DNA of 64,000 nt from Chitinophagaceae bacterium (GTDB taxonomy: Bacteria; Bacteroidota; Bacteroidia; Chitinophagales; Chitinophagaceae), in NCBI GenBank assembly GCA_947454155.1, contig CANGIT010000001.1, positions 62,001 to 126,000 of the forward strand. Direction: 5' to 3'. Each line of letters begins with the position of its first letter. Within the stretch, counting starts at the first letter, position 1. The notes under the pieces were generated by a model. That model made no database searches and was not told the origin of the DNA. It worked only from the letters and a program-made list of their open reading frames with translations. Of the stretch, positions 20,114 through 29,173 are shown piece by piece. A program made the position numbers and the translations under genes.

Positions 20114-21253
20114 ATGGACTTCAATGTTTCAGAATTAACACAACAGGTAGCTGCTTCCGCAAAAGATTTCGCCCATCAGCACATTCGCCCACATTTGATG
20201 GATTGGGACGAATCGCAGGAGTTCCCCGTCTCTGTTTTCAAAGAACTTGGAAAGTTGGGCATGATGGGGGTATTTGTCCCTGAACAGTATGGAGGTACCG
20301 GTTTGGGTTATTTTGAATACAGTCAGATTATTCAGGAGATTGCCAAAGTATGTGGTTCAATCGGCCTTTCATTGGCTGCTCATAATTCCTTGTGTACAGG
20401 TCATATCCTGGCTTTTGGCAATGAAGAACAAAAGATGAAATACCTGCCCAAGCTGGCTACGGCCGAATTCATCGGTGCCTGGGGACTTACTGAGGCAAAC
20501 ACCGGAAGTGATGCCGGCAATATGAAAACCACTGCTGTAAAAGATGGAGGTAACTGGATCCTCAATGGTACCAAAAGCTGGATCACACATGGGAAATCAG
20601 GTGATGTGGCTGTAGTCATTTGCCGAACAGGGGAACCCAGAACGAAAAACAATTCAACCGCGTTCATTGTAGAAAGAGGAACGCCCGGTTTTTCGGCCGG
20701 AAAAAAAGAAAACAAGTTGGGCATGCGTGCCAGTGAGACTGCCGAAATGATTTTTGAAAATTGTATCATCTCCGATGCCAATCGTTTAGGGGAAGTAGGA
20801 GATGGATTTAAACAAGCGATGAAAGTGCTGGATGGCGGCAGGATTTCAATCGCAGCTTTGAGTTTGGGTATTGCCAAAGGCGCTTATGAAGCAGCCGTTA
20901 AATATGCCAAAGAGCGCCATCAGTTCGATCAGCCGATCGCCAATTTTCAGGCGATCGCTTTTAAGCTGGCCGATATGGCCACCAAAATTGAATGTGCCGA
21001 ATTGCTCATCCATCAGGCCTGCGATTTGAAAATGAAACATTTGCCCATGACCAAAGAATCGGCTATGGCAAAGTATTACGCCAGTGAAATCGCCGTGGAG
21101 ATCAGCACAGACGCTGTACAGATTTTTGGCGGTTATGGCTATACCAAGGATTTTCCGGTGGAGAAATTTTACAGAGACAGTAAGCTTTGCACTATCGGAG
21201 AGGGTACCAGCGAGATACAAAAGTTAGTGATCAGCAGAGAAGTGCTGAAGTAA
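20114..21253 (+). CDS. Acyl-CoA dehydrogenase
   Basis: WGLTEANTGSDAGNMKTTA, IQIFGGYGYTKDFPVEKFYRDSKLCTIGEGTSEIQKLVI. Confidence 0.96.
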   Translation: MDFNVSELTQQVAASAKDFAHQHIRPHLMDWDESQEFPVSVFKELGKLGMMGVFVPEQYGGTGLGYFEYSQIIQEIAKVCGSIGLSLAAHNSLCTGHILAFGNEEQKMKYLPKLATAEFIGAWGLTEANTGSDAGNMKTTAVKDGGNWILNGTKSWITHGKSGDVAVVICRTGEPRTKNNSTAFIVERGTPGFSAGKKENKLGMRASETAEMIFENCIISDANRLGEVGDGFKQAMKVLDGGRISIAALSLGIAKGAYEAAVKYAKERHQFDQPIANFQAIAFKLADMATKIECAELLIHQACDLKMKHLPMTKESAMAKYYASEIAVEISTDAVQIFGGYGYTKDFPVEKFYRDSKLCTIGEGTSEIQKLVISREVLK

Positions 21254-21313
21254 GTGAGGGGTTATTCAATAAAGATGCTTCCCTTCATTGTCAATCAAAG
21301 CATGACAAGAGTG

Positions 21314-22282
21314 TCACATTCCGTTTTTTATTTTTTCATTTTGAACTGGAGAATAGTCATTTTTTAGTTGTCCATTGACGATGATATTTTCAAAATAACA
21401 TTTGACACCGGTGGCCGAATTCATATCTTCTGCATTTTGGATGTGAAAATGTAAATGAGGCTCTGATGAATTGCCAGAATTTCCGCAAAAGCCAAGAAGG
21501 TCGCCTTTTTTTACTTTTTCTCCTTCCTTCACTACGATGGAATGTTGCTTGAAATGAGCAAAAAACAGAAATTCGTTTTTAATCGTCTTGATGATTACAG
21601 TATTTCCAGGAATATACACGGGATTCAAAATGCCAGGCTTATTGTCTTTTACGCCATCTACCACCAAAACAATTTCTCCATCGCAAGGAGCAAATAATTC
21701 TTTGCCGAATGCGAAATAGTCATCATTGGTTTTTCCATCACTTTTAAATGAATTTCCTTTGCTGTCGGTAATTAATATATCAAAAGCGTTTTTTTGAGCT
21801 TCATGGTCAAAGTGATGATTTATTTCTTTTGTATCGCCTCCCCAAATAACCGTCCATTCATCTTTGAAAGGCAATGTCAATTTGGTTTTATTCCGACCAA
21901 GCTTGGGAAGTCCAGCTTCTTTAAAAGGCTTAATCAAAAGTCCATTTATTTTGGCGTTGTCATCAACTGAAATGTTTACAGCAAATAGTGCCCTTTCGAA
22001 ATTTGTTTTGTATGAGGCGTAAGTCTGTTCGTAAAATGCAAATTCTCTTTTGATTATTTTTCCTGCCTGAAATTTCAGGTCTTTTAAGAAAGCCCTTGTT
22101 TTGTCAACAGGCAGTGCATTTTGCATTTCAGAAGAAAAGCTTGAGAAGATGGTATCGAAATTATCTGCATTGTAGTTGAATTCAAAACTGTCTGCAACTG
22201 CTTTGTAGGAGATTGTTTCTTTTTGTCCCCATGCGATGTGGGTTATGATAAGTGCAGCAGAGAGTATAATAAATCTCTTCAT
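21314..22282 (-). CDS. Secreted M23 family metallopeptidase with N-terminal DUF3887-like domain
   Basis: Signal peptide; HFKQHSIVVKEGEKVKKGDLLGFCGNSGNSSEPHLHFHIQ (M23); N-terminal region ADSFEFNYNADNFDTIFSSFSSEMQNALP resembles DUF3887. Confidence 0.88.
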   Translation of the reverse strand: MKRFIILSAALIITHIAWGQKETISYKAVADSFEFNYNADNFDTIFSSFSSEMQNALPVDKTRAFLKDLKFQAGKIIKREFAFYEQTYASYKTNFERALFAVNISVDDNAKINGLLIKPFKEAGLPKLGRNKTKLTLPFKDEWTVIWGGDTKEINHHFDHEAQKNAFDILITDSKGNSFKSDGKTNDDYFAFGKELFAPCDGEIVLVVDGVKDNKPGILNPVYIPGNTVIIKTIKNEFLFFAHFKQHSIVVKEGEKVKKGDLLGFCGNSGNSSEPHLHFHIQNAEDMNSATGVKCYFENIIVNGQLKNDYSPVQNEKIKNGM

Positions 22283-22365
22283 TGTTTTCCTATATTATGA
22301 CAACTGAAAATTACTACAAATCGTTAATGGATAATTGCCTAAAGAGTGTGTTATGTGAATTGGCA

Positions 22366-22695
22366 TTAACGACTTTCTAAAATACTTATCAAATCAGGTA
22401 GAAACTCTTCTCGAATTTCCCATACGATGAAATAATTAATTCCCATATAGTCATGTGCAACTCGATTTCTGAAACCACGAATTTTGTGCCAGTCAATTTC
22501 AGGGATTTCATCTTTAATGGAATCAGGAAGACGATTGGCCGCTTCACCAATTATTTCAAAATTTCGAATAACAGCGTCAACTCTCATGCTGTCGGACTTG
22601 AATTCATCATAAGTCAACCCTTTTGTATAATCAAGAATCTTTTGTGCAGATTCAATAATATCTTGAAAAAGTAAATCCGGAGAGCGTTTAGACAT
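22366..22695 (-). CDS. hepT: HepT-like HEPN ribonuclease toxin (DUF86)
   Basis: RNRVAHDY matches Rx4HxY HEPN motif; overlaps upstream MNT gene by 8 bp. Confidence 0.9.
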   Translation of the reverse strand: MSKRSPDLLFQDIIESAQKILDYTKGLTYDEFKSDSMRVDAVIRNFEIIGEAANRLPDSIKDEIPEIDWHKIRGFRNRVAHDYMGINYFIVWEIREEFLPDLISILESR

Positions 22696-22978
22696 AGATT
22701 AAGTCTTCTTTAATAGCTTCAAAATAACGAGGCTTGATTCCGTCACGTGTTATTAAATCCACTTTTCTTTTTAATCTTGATTCTAATAAATCTGCGAGAG
22801 TAAAAAATTCCATTCCAATAGGTCTTGAGAAATCGACAAGAATATCAATATCACTTTTGTCGGTAAAGTCTTCACGAGTAATGGAGCCAAATAATCCAAG
22901 AGTAGAGACTCCGAATCTTTCAGTTAACTCATCTTTCATTGAAGATAAATCAGCTTTAATATATTCCAGTCCATTCAT
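22688..22978 (-). CDS. mntA: MntA-like minimal nucleotidyltransferase antitoxin
   Basis: GLFGSITREDFTDKSDIDILVDF nucleotidyltransferase motif; paired with HepT. Confidence 0.9.
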   Translation of the reverse strand: MNGLEYIKADLSSMKDELTERFGVSTLGLFGSITREDFTDKSDIDILVDFSRPIGMEFFTLADLLESRLKRKVDLITRDGIKPRYFEAIKEDLIYV

Positions 22979-23077
22979 ACATTGAAGATAAAGAAAAGCA
23001 CTGAATTTGAATTGACCTGTAAATATTGAAAGAGAATAAAATCGTATGAGCTAGATGAAGTAATTCAACATAGCATC

Positions 23078-25306
23078 TTACTCCGTATCATACCTGGTCA
23101 CCTTTTCGATACCAGGCAGTCTGAGTAATTCATTCACAAGTGTCTCCAGTTGTTCCTTATCCTGCACATACACTTTCACATTGCCTTCGAAGATACCATC
23201 ATGAGCTTCAATGGTCATGGCAGCGATGTTCACTTTGAGTTCGCCGCTGATGAGGTTGGTGATTTTGTGAATGACGCCCACATCATCGAGTCCGATGATT
23301 TTAAGGCCGGTAAGGAAAGATATTTCTTTGTTCTTGGCCCATTTGGTTTTAACTACACGATGTCCATAATTCGCCAGCAGTCGAGTGGCATTGGGGCAGT
23401 TGGTGCGGTGGATTTTCAATCCCTCGCCGGTGGTAACAAATCCAAAAACGTCATCGCCGGGAATTGGCTTGCAGCAATTGGCCAGTGTGTACATGATCTT
23501 GTCGCTGCTTTCACCAAAAATAATCAGCTCCGTATCTTTTTTTGACAAGGGCTTGATTTCCTGTGCCTCATTTTTTTCTTCTGCTTTTGGCGCTTTTGGC
23601 GCTATCAGCTTGTCGCCATGGATTGTAAACTCCTTCAGTTCCTTGAGGTCGATTTTTCTGATGGCGATGTCGTACAACAAATCCAATGTACTGGCCACTT
23701 TGTAGAAGTTGGCCACTTCTTCAAGATTCGCCGCATTCATGACCGCATTGATCGAATTGAATTTTCTTTCCAGCACACCTTTTCCAATGTCGGCCACCTG
23801 TCTTTTTTCCTCTTTCAGAGAATCTTTGATCTTGGTTCTGGCTTTCGAAGTGATCACATGGTTGAGCCATTCAGCGGTTGGCTTTTGCTTCGCGCTGGTG
23901 ATGATTTCAATCTGATCGCCACTTTTAAGCTTGTAGCTGATGGGCACCAGTTTGTGGTTGACCTTGGCCCCGATACATTTGATACCCACAGCGGTGTGCA
24001 CATTGAAAGCGAAGTCGAGCGCGGATGCGCCTACAGGCAACATTTTCACATCTCCTTTCGGCGTATAAACATAAATTTCCTCGGCCAAAAAGGAAGTCTT
24101 GAAATCCTGCAGAAAATCAAGAGAATTGCTGTCTTGTCCGGTCAGGGCCTCTCTGATCTGGTTGAACCATTTGTCGAAATTACTTTCATCATCTTTTTCT
24201 TCTTTGTATTTCCAATGGGCGGCCAGTCCTTTTTCAGCGATATCGTTCATCCTTTGTGTTCTGATCTGCACTTCCACCCATCTTCCCTGTGGCCCCATCA
24301 CTGTTGTATGTAAGGCTTCGTATCCGTTGCTCTTTGGATTGCTGAGCCAGTCGCGAAGACGGTCGGGCGAAGGGTTGTACATGTCGGTAATGATGCTATA
24401 TACTTTCCAGCAATCTTCTTTTTCTTTTTCCGGCAAGGCGTTCACAATCACACGAATGGCAAAAAGATCGTACACCTCTTCAAACGAAACGCCTTTCTTT
24501 TTTATTTTATTCCAGATGGAATGTATGCTTTTGGGCCTTCCGTAAATATCAAAATCAAGTCCTGCTATCTGCAGTTTTTCTTTTAAGGGCTTGATGAAAT
24601 CATTGATATAACGGGTGCGTTCTCTCTTTGTTTCCTGCAGTTTTTTGGCGATGTAACGGTAGGTGTCGGATTCCATGTATTTCATGGCTAAATCCTCAAG
24701 TTCTGTTTTGATCACATACAATCCCATTCTGTGTGCAAGAGGTGCGTATACGTAGATGGTTTCGGATGATATTTTCAACTGCTTCTCACGTTTCATGTGC
24801 TCCATGGTACGCATGTTGTGCAGTCTGTCGGCCAGTTTGATCAGAATTACTCTGGGGTCATCTGTGAGGGTAAGCAGGATTTTTCTGAAATTTTCGGCTT
24901 GGATGCTTGAATTCCCATCAATGACATTGTTGATTTTTGTAAGCCCATCTACGATTTTTGCAATCTCGGCGCCGAATTCGCGCTGAATATCTTCAAGAGT
25001 GATATCGGTATCTTCCACCGTATCGTGCAACAAAGCACAGATGGTACTTCTGATGCCCAACCCGATTTCTTCAACACATATTTTGGCTACGGCAATGGGG
25101 TGAAGGATATAAGGCTCACCACTTTTACGCCTCATGGTTTTGTGAGCGTTGACGGCCATTTCAAATGCGCTGCGCAATAATTCTTTATCTCCCGGCTTCA
25201 TCTTTTGCTTCAATACCCTGAGCAGCCCGCGGTATTGGCGCAAGATTTCTTTTTTCTCTTCCTCCTCATTTAATGTATATGGCTGTATTGTTTCTAAGGT
25301 TTCCAT
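23078..25306 (-). CDS. RelA/SpoT-family (p)ppGpp synthetase/hydrolase
   Basis: HD hydrolase (CALLHDTVEDTD, KLADRLHNMRTMEHM), synthetase (GRPKSIHSIWNK, GYEALHTTVMGP), TGS and C-terminal ACT domains. Confidence 0.97.
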   Translation of the reverse strand: METLETIQPYTLNEEEEKKEILRQYRGLLRVLKQKMKPGDKELLRSAFEMAVNAHKTMRRKSGEPYILHPIAVAKICVEEIGLGIRSTICALLHDTVEDTDITLEDIQREFGAEIAKIVDGLTKINNVIDGNSSIQAENFRKILLTLTDDPRVILIKLADRLHNMRTMEHMKREKQLKISSETIYVYAPLAHRMGLYVIKTELEDLAMKYMESDTYRYIAKKLQETKRERTRYINDFIKPLKEKLQIAGLDFDIYGRPKSIHSIWNKIKKKGVSFEEVYDLFAIRVIVNALPEKEKEDCWKVYSIITDMYNPSPDRLRDWLSNPKSNGYEALHTTVMGPQGRWVEVQIRTQRMNDIAEKGLAAHWKYKEEKDDESNFDKWFNQIREALTGQDSNSLDFLQDFKTSFLAEEIYVYTPKGDVKMLPVGASALDFAFNVHTAVGIKCIGAKVNHKLVPISYKLKSGDQIEIITSAKQKPTAEWLNHVITSKARTKIKDSLKEEKRQVADIGKGVLERKFNSINAVMNAANLEEVANFYKVASTLDLLYDIAIRKIDLKELKEFTIHGDKLIAPKAPKAEEKNEAQEIKPLSKKDTELIIFGESSDKIMYTLANCCKPIPGDDVFGFVTTGEGLKIHRTNCPNATRLLANYGHRVVKTKWAKNKEISFLTGLKIIGLDDVGVIHKITNLISGELKVNIAAMTIEAHDGIFEGNVKVYVQDKEQLETLVNELLRLPGIEKVTRYDTE

Positions 25307-25448
25307 GTAAGGACACGAATTTACTTTATTTTAAGTGCCCAATAGAAACGGACAGGTTCTTATTTTATTATAATCGACCATTCTACACTTTTGCCAAAAA
25401 CAACATAGATATTCCCTTAATTTCTGCAATTTTGTTTCTTTAAATCAC

Positions 25449-25456
25449 TACCTTTG
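25449..25456 (+). promoter_or_regulatory. Putative -7 box TACCTTTG upstream of tRNA-Leu
   Basis: TACCTTTGC 40 nt before mature tRNA 5' end. Confidence 0.4.
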
Positions 25457-25496
25457 CCCCCCGTTTGAAAAAGTTCATCAGTTTCAAATCAATCTT

Positions 25497-25578
25497 GCGG
25501 ATGTGGCGAAATTGGCAGACGCACCAGACTTAGGATCTGGCGCCGTGAGGCGTGTAGGTTCGACTCCTATCATCCGCA
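25497..25578 (+). tRNA. tRNA-Leu, anticodon TAG
   Basis: GCGGATG/CATCCGC acceptor stem, CCAGA-CTTAGGA-TCTGG anticodon arm, long variable arm, GTTCGACTC T-arm; no encoded CCA. Confidence 0.95.
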
Positions 25579-25680
25579 CTGCTTTCTATTCATCAGCGTT
25601 GGCACTAGCCGGCGCTGATTGATAGATGGACCTACAAAGCGGATCAATCATTAGTCAAGTATTTATAAACATCATCAATC

Positions 25681-27045
25681 ATGTCGACAGCAACAAGAGA
25701 AAACATTGGTCTCTTACACGATAAACTGACCATCACCGTAGTGAAAGAAGATTATTTATCTTCTTACGAAAAGAAACTGAAAGAATTCAGCAAAACAGCC
25801 AATATTCCGGGTTTCAGAAAAGGTATGGTACCTGTTGGGATGGTGAAAAAAATGTATGGACCTTCCATTTTCAATGATGAAGTATTGAAGTCTGTTGAAA
25901 AAAAATTATACACTTATTTAAGCGAAGAAAAGCCAGATATTTTTGCTCAGCCTATGCCCATGCAAAAAGACCTGAACCAGCTCGATCACGATAATCCGGG
26001 TGAATACGGATTTGCTTTTGAAATCGGACTCAAACCATCATTCGAACTTCCCGATTTTGGAAAAAAGACATTGTCTCTGCATCAGGTGGAAGTGACCGAA
26101 GAGATGGTTAATGAGGAAATGAACCGCATGCAAATCAAGGGTGGGCAAATGACAGAGCCTGAAGCTATCGACAATGAGGAGAATGTGCTGAATCTTACTT
26201 TTACTGAAAGCGATAAAGACGGGAATGCAACAGAAGGTGGTATTCAGAAAGAAAACTCCGTGTTGCTGAAATACTTTACACCTAAAATGCAAAAAGAACT
26301 GCAGGGTAAGAAAGCCGGAGACAATATGGTATTTCAGTTGTCAAAGACTTTTGAAGGAGATAAACTTGAAATGATGCTGCAAGACCTCGGTTTTGATAAG
26401 TACGACAATGATGCCGCTTCAAAATATTTCAAACTTGAAATAACTAAACTCGGATTGATCCAGAAGCGAGAATTGAATGAAGATTTTTTCAATGAGGTTT
26501 ATCCTGGAAAAGGAATCGCCACCGAAGCCGATTTCAAAAACACACTCAAAGAAGACATTGCCAAATATTGGGAATCGCAAAGCCGCAATCAGTTGCATGA
26601 TCAGATTTATCATTTATTATTGGATGATACCACCATGCAGTTCCCAGAAGACTTTTTAAAAAGATGGTTACAGACCGGAACTGATAAACCTAAAACCGCT
26701 GCAGAAGCCGAAGCTGAATATCCTACTTTCCAAAATCAGTTGAAGTGGACGCTAATCAGCGACAAAATCATCACTGACAACAAGCTGGAAGTTTCCCAAG
26801 ACGACCTCCGCAATTACATGAAAGAAGAAGTATTACGTTATTTTGGTCAGATGAGTTTGGGTGAAGACATGAGCTGGCTGGAAAGCTACATAGACAGAAT
26901 GATGAAGGATGAAAAGCAAGTGGATGCTTCATATCGCAGATTGATCACCGAAAGATTGTTCGACTTTGTTGAAAAACAAGTTAAGACCAAATCCAAAACA
27001 GTTACTGCCGACGAGTTGAATGCTATGCAGCATCACCATCATTGA
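25681..27045 (+). CDS. tig: Trigger factor
   Basis: N-terminal ribosome-binding motif GFRKGMVPVGMVKKMYG, PPIase-like and C-terminal domains; ends in natural MQHHHH. Confidence 0.92.
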   Translation: MSTATRENIGLLHDKLTITVVKEDYLSSYEKKLKEFSKTANIPGFRKGMVPVGMVKKMYGPSIFNDEVLKSVEKKLYTYLSEEKPDIFAQPMPMQKDLNQLDHDNPGEYGFAFEIGLKPSFELPDFGKKTLSLHQVEVTEEMVNEEMNRMQIKGGQMTEPEAIDNEENVLNLTFTESDKDGNATEGGIQKENSVLLKYFTPKMQKELQGKKAGDNMVFQLSKTFEGDKLEMMLQDLGFDKYDNDAASKYFKLEITKLGLIQKRELNEDFFNEVYPGKGIATEADFKNTLKEDIAKYWESQSRNQLHDQIYHLLLDDTTMQFPEDFLKRWLQTGTDKPKTAAEAEAEYPTFQNQLKWTLISDKIITDNKLEVSQDDLRNYMKEEVLRYFGQMSLGEDMSWLESYIDRMMKDEKQVDASYRRLITERLFDFVEKQVKTKSKTVTADELNAMQHHHH

Positions 27046-27048
27046 TGG

Positions 27049-27170
27049 ATTAGTATGCTAAAATGCTAGCAGGTTAAGATGCTAATTAGTTAATCCGCTA
27101 ATATGCTCGCTGATGGATGAATTAGCATCCTAATTGGTTAGGAAGCAGCAAATTGATAAATGCTAATTGA
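27049..27170. repeat. Degenerate intergenic tract of ATGCTAATT/GTTA words, direct and inverted
   Basis: ATGCTAATT at 27079-27087, inverted AATTAGCAT at 27120-27128, ATGCTAATTG at 27160-27169, plus partial copies. Confidence 0.55.
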
Positions 27171-27324
27171 TTTACAATACTGCTTGTGATGATAAGCTGG
27201 ATTAAGCCATGATTAGTAGTATTCATCTCTCCAACAATTTTTGCGAACTATACATACTAGCAAGTTAACAAAGCCACAATAGCGTGAGCTGGCAAACTAT
27301 CCAATTTGGGTTATCCTCCGTGTT

Positions 27325-28875
27325 TTACAGCTTTATCTCCTCATCGCTGTCGTCGAAAAATCTGAATTCGGTGAGATGATAATGGTTGTCGGCTACCACT
27401 TTGATTTTTTGTTTGTATTTCCAGCTCCATTTGAGGCGGCGGGAAATCAAACCACTGGTGAGGTAGTTATAAATGATGGGATGCACCACAATCGTGAGTC
27501 CTTTGTGGCGTTGCATGATCAGATAATTGAGATTCTTGGCAATTTCATCTTCGAGAATCAATGTAGAGGCGATGGTGCCTGAGCCATTGCAGCTTGGGCA
27601 AACTTCGCTTGTATTGATATTTGTTTCTGGTCTCATACGCTGACGCGTAATTTGCATCAAACCAAATTTGGTGATGGGAAGCACTGCATGTTTAGCTCTG
27701 TCGGTGCGCATCAATTCTTCCATGGCATCGGCTAATTTCTTTTTATTTTCCATCAGCTTCATATCGATGAAGTCAACAACTATAATGCCACCCAAATCCC
27801 TTAATCGGAGCTGCCTTGCAATTTCTTCTGCAGCTTCCAGATTTGTTTCCAGCGCATTTTGCTCCTGATTGTTACTTACGCTTTTGTAACCACTGTTCAC
27901 ATCAATCACATGAAGCGCTTCAGTATGTTCAATGATCAGATAGGCACCGCTGGGAAGGTTTACTGTTTTGCCAAATGAGGCTTTTACTTGTTTTGTAACG
28001 CCAAGGCTGTCGAAAATAGCAGTACCATTTTGATTATAGAAAGAGAGGATATCTAGTTTGTCGGGAGCAATTCTTTGTAAATAGTTCTTGGTTTCAGCAA
28101 ACAGCTTTTTGTCGTTGATAACAATGCGGTTGAAATCCGGGTTGAGCAGATCGCGCAAGATGCTGTTGGTTTTACCCTGCTCGCTTAAAATGCGGGTGGG
28201 TGCAATTGCGCCACTTAAATTTGCCTGTATGGTTTTCCAAGTTTGCTCAAGACTAAGCAAATCTTCATGAAGTTCGGCCGTATTTTTTCCTTCAGCGGCT
28301 GTTCTTACAATAACGCCAAGATTTTTGGGTTTAACTGCTTCTATAATTTTTTGCAATCTTTTTCTTTCATCCGAAGAATGAATTTTTCGGGAAACAGCCA
28401 CCACATCGTTGAAAGGTGTTACCACCACAAATCTTCCAGGCAGGGAAATCTCGCAAGTCAAGCGAGGACCTTTGGCAGCAATAGGTTCTTTGAGAATCTG
28501 CACCAGCACATTGGGCTTGCCTCCGAGCACGTCGTTGATTTTTCCTGTTTTGACGATTTCGGGTTCAATTTTGAATTTACCAAAATCGGCAGCCTCGCCT
28601 TTGCGCTGCTGCATGGATTGCTGGGTGAATTTTAGAATTGACTTTACATATGGGCTTAAATCAGTGTAATGAAGGAAAGCATCCTTATCAAAACCGACGT
28701 CCACAAATGCAGCATTGAGTCCGGGAATAAGCTTCTTTACTTTTCCAAGATATAAGTCTCCCACTGCGAAACTGGCATCAGCTTTTTCACTGTGCAGTTC
28801 CACCAATTTCTTATCTTCCAGCAAAGCGATTTCCACGCCCCCTGGAATCACGTTAATGATTAACTCCTTGGTCAA
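27325..28875 (-). CDS. rng: Ribonuclease E/G family protein
   Basis: S1-like N-terminus YLGKVKKLIPGLNAAFVDVGFDKDAFLHYTDL, DVNSGYKSV, IIVVDFIDMK, CPSCNGSGT Zn-link. Confidence 0.96.
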   Translation of the reverse strand: MTKELIINVIPGGVEIALLEDKKLVELHSEKADASFAVGDLYLGKVKKLIPGLNAAFVDVGFDKDAFLHYTDLSPYVKSILKFTQQSMQQRKGEAADFGKFKIEPEIVKTGKINDVLGGKPNVLVQILKEPIAAKGPRLTCEISLPGRFVVVTPFNDVVAVSRKIHSSDERKRLQKIIEAVKPKNLGVIVRTAAEGKNTAELHEDLLSLEQTWKTIQANLSGAIAPTRILSEQGKTNSILRDLLNPDFNRIVINDKKLFAETKNYLQRIAPDKLDILSFYNQNGTAIFDSLGVTKQVKASFGKTVNLPSGAYLIIEHTEALHVIDVNSGYKSVSNNQEQNALETNLEAAEEIARQLRLRDLGGIIVVDFIDMKLMENKKKLADAMEELMRTDRAKHAVLPITKFGLMQITRQRMRPETNINTSEVCPSCNGSGTIASTLILEDEIAKNLNYLIMQRHKGLTIVVHPIIYNYLTSGLISRRLKWSWKYKQKIKVVADNHYHLTEFRFFDDSDEEIKL

Positions 28876-28979
28876 AATGAAATACTTTTAAGACCCGTAT
28901 GCATCACGGCAGGATATACAGCGAAAGTTGCCTATAAAAGACAATGCTGTAATTAGAAGTGAAATAAAAGCAACGAAAT

Positions 28980-29021
28980 AATGTAATTCCCTAACCTCAA
29001 AATAAGTAAGGGAACTACATT
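28980..29021 (-). promoter_or_regulatory. Strong stem-loop in the presumed 5' leader of the RNase E/G gene
   Basis: Minus-strand AATGTAGTTCCCTTAC-TTATTTTGAG-GTTAGGGAATTACATT: 16-nt arms with one G-U and one mismatch; no U-tract follows. Confidence 0.55.
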
Positions 29022-29044
29022 ACATTAATCCTAAGGGATTAAGC

Positions 29045-29134
29045 TTATCTCTTTTTATGACGATTCTTTCTTAAACGTTTTTTGCGCTTATGAGTAGCGA
29101 TTTTATGACGTTTTCTTTTTTTACCACAAGGCAT
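29045..29134 (-). CDS. 29-aa highly basic protein (COX24/AURKAIP1-like or small ribosome-associated protein)
   Basis: ATG..TAA reading MPCGKKRKRHKIATHKRKKRLRKNRHKKR; 17 of 29 residues Lys/Arg; below the ORF-track length cut-off. Confidence 0.8.
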   Translation of the reverse strand: MPCGKKRKRHKIATHKRKKRLRKNRHKKR

Positions 29135-29173
29135 AACCTAGTCTTTTTTTATGAATAAATAATATATAAATGC

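Noticed and set aside
23618-24313. 231-aa plus-strand ORF opposite relA/spoT
   Set aside because: Antisense shadow ORF; Phe/His-rich and no family resemblance
27028-27045. His-tag or vector artefact at the trigger factor C-terminus (MQHHHH)
   Set aside because: Only four His, native codons and native flanking sequence; likely natural
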